Shown here one piece after another: positions 63,195-64,000 of a stretch of DNA of 64,000 nucleotides. The stretch comes from Sagittula marina (GTDB taxonomy: Bacteria > Pseudomonadota > Alphaproteobacteria > Rhodobacterales > Rhodobacteraceae), in contig NZ_JACIEJ010000006.1 of NCBI RefSeq assembly GCF_014196795.1, positions 186,001 to 250,000 on the forward strand. The letters run 5' to 3'. The notes beneath the pieces are model-generated. The model was not told where the DNA came from. It made no database searches and worked only from the letters and a program-made list of their open reading frames with translations. The translations under genes were made by a program, and so were the position numbers. The stretch's first letter is position 1. Each line of letters begins with the position of its first letter.

Positions 63195-63256
63195 CTGACT
63201 TTTGTCAGGCCGCTCCTTCCATTAGGTAAGCTACCTAAGTTCTGACATTTGTCAAA
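63195..63256 (-). promoter_or_regulatory. Promoter/operator of the dha sugar operon
   Basis: Three ordered inverted repeats: CTGAC-TTTT-GTCAG (63195-63208), TTAGGTA-AGC-TACCTAA (63222-63238), and TGAC-ATTT-GTCA (63243-63254). The outer two differ by one base in 12 and lie 47 bp centre to centre. Read on the minus strand, TTGACA at 63255-63250 is a consensus -35 overlapping the upstream copy. The fused SorC-DhaK protein is the obvious candidate binder. Confidence 0.6.
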
Positions 63257-64000
63257 AAGTTTTTTACAAAGTTCAAGTTCCGGGTTTCCGTGGTGCCGTG
63301 ACGCAGGTTGCGGCCAATGCCAAGACGTCTCGACATTGAGTGAGGCAGGGCCTTGCTGGTCAAATCAGGCTTGAGAGGTGTTCAATTTTGATTCCCTGGT
63401 GCGGCGATCAGCTTTTGGGTGTGCTGGAGGGGTCGCCAATTTTGAGGATGTCGACGAACGCGTCGGGGCGCACTTGGCCGGGCTTCGGCGGGCGCCTGTC
63501 CGAGACGAGCCTTCAATCAAGCAGTTCTGCAAGGCAAAGCGGCTCTGGCGACCTTTGATATATCAGCGCAACTACCTGCGAGCTTTGGAGACCGAATCAA
63601 AGCCGATGGCAGGCATCAGGACAAGAATGCCCCATTTCGACGGCCATCGCTTGCACTCAGGTTTTGGCGGCAGGCTGCCAGTAGTGGTCTACGGTTGAGA
63701 GTTGACAAAACCCAACCCGATCAGCAGGCGCAATGAGGAGCCGGATTTACACCAAATCTTGTCCAAATGATGCTCGCTGGCTCAGAGGGGGCTTTTCGAT
63801 ACGGAGGCCGGTCTGTTGCCCTTTTCGGTTGGGCCATCTATATGCCGTGTGTAGAAACAGAAAAACCAACCCGCTTTTTTACGGCTTGGCAGCATGTCCC
63901 AACCACATAGTGAACACAATGCCGGGCGGATTTCCAATCTTTACTGATATAATTAAGGCCTGTCGATCGACATACGGGGCGCGCCGTTCTGAGCGGCATA
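63257..64000. other. 744 bp without a supportable gene
   Basis: Several short frames exist (for example 63378-63698 plus) but none shows a family signature, a good ribosome-binding site or steady codon bias. The segment from 63840 to the end is richer in A+T. It may hold degraded mobile DNA or the promoter of a gene beyond the window. Confidence 0.4.

Noticed and set aside
63378-63698. 106-codon plus-strand frame near the window end
   Set aside because: No ribosome-binding site, no family features, competing frames; not supportable.
1-64000. CRISPR arrays, rRNA or tRNA genes, intact insertion sequences, prophage
   Set aside because: No regular spaced repeats, tRNA-like folds, transposase domains or phage genes were seen on reading both strands.

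Overview
The window looks like a chromosomal segment of a marine-type alphaproteobacterium of the Rhodobacterales (Roseobacter group). This rests on high GC, the COQ9-like gene next to rpsU, the ruvCAB arrangement, lpoA-like/rsmI/yraN/gshB, many short intergenic gaps with ATGA/TGATG overlaps, CtrA-type TTAA-N7-TTAA boxes and a LexA-like GTTC-N7 box. No rRNA, tRNA, CRISPR array, intact IS element or phage gene was seen.

Region 1 (1-39 kb) is mostly core housekeeping. A minus-strand tellurite/XpaC-like set (DUF2927 lipoprotein, telA, two xpaC-like genes, two very small membrane proteins) is followed by an RNA-modification island (RluB-type synthase, tadA, RluE-type synthase). Then come hemF, an SDR, rsmC, clpS, a HAD phosphatase, a SPOR-tailed D,D-carboxypeptidase with a perfect CtrA box, quinone oxidoreductase, COQ9-like/rpsU, hemC/hemE, a two-gene ABC exporter, a YeeE/YedE transporter, an MFS carrier, prmA, ruvCAB, trpS, a rhomboid-like protein lacking the catalytic histidine, murJ, glnD, an LpoA-like lipoprotein, rsmI, yraN (with a sliding-clamp-like QLSLF motif), gshB, an esterase and comM.

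Region 2 (39-53.6 kb) is accessory metabolism. After a BCCT transporter lies a tight eight-gene minus-strand operon: dipeptide-type ABC transporter (binding protein, two permeases, fused double ATPase), a cysteine-desulfurase-like class V PLP enzyme, an FAD amine/amino-acid oxidase, an ATC-hydrolase-family protein and an M20D amidohydrolase, closed by a strong terminator. Divergent from it are an SDR, a glyoxalase-like protein and an Lrp/AsnC regulator. The set reads as an uncharacterised pathway for uptake and dismantling of a sulfur- and nitrogen-containing (thiazoline/cysteine-like) amide; the substrate is inferred, not shown.

Region 3 (53.9-63.3 kb) is a sugar/polyol operon on the minus strand: ribose-type ABC transporter (ATPase, permease, binding protein), a polyol-type SDR, a complete DhaK-DhaL kinase, a second DhaL, and last a SorC-family transcription regulator fused in one chain to a complete DhaK domain. 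The promoter carries two TGAC-N4-GTCA elements flanking a TTAGGTA inverted repeat, a plausible operator for the fused regulator. I consider the regulator-DhaK fusion with its private DhaL the most interesting system in the window: a kinase subunit built into the repressor. The last 0.7 kb and two other gaps (40.8-41.4 and 53.6-53.98 kb) hold no gene that I can support.
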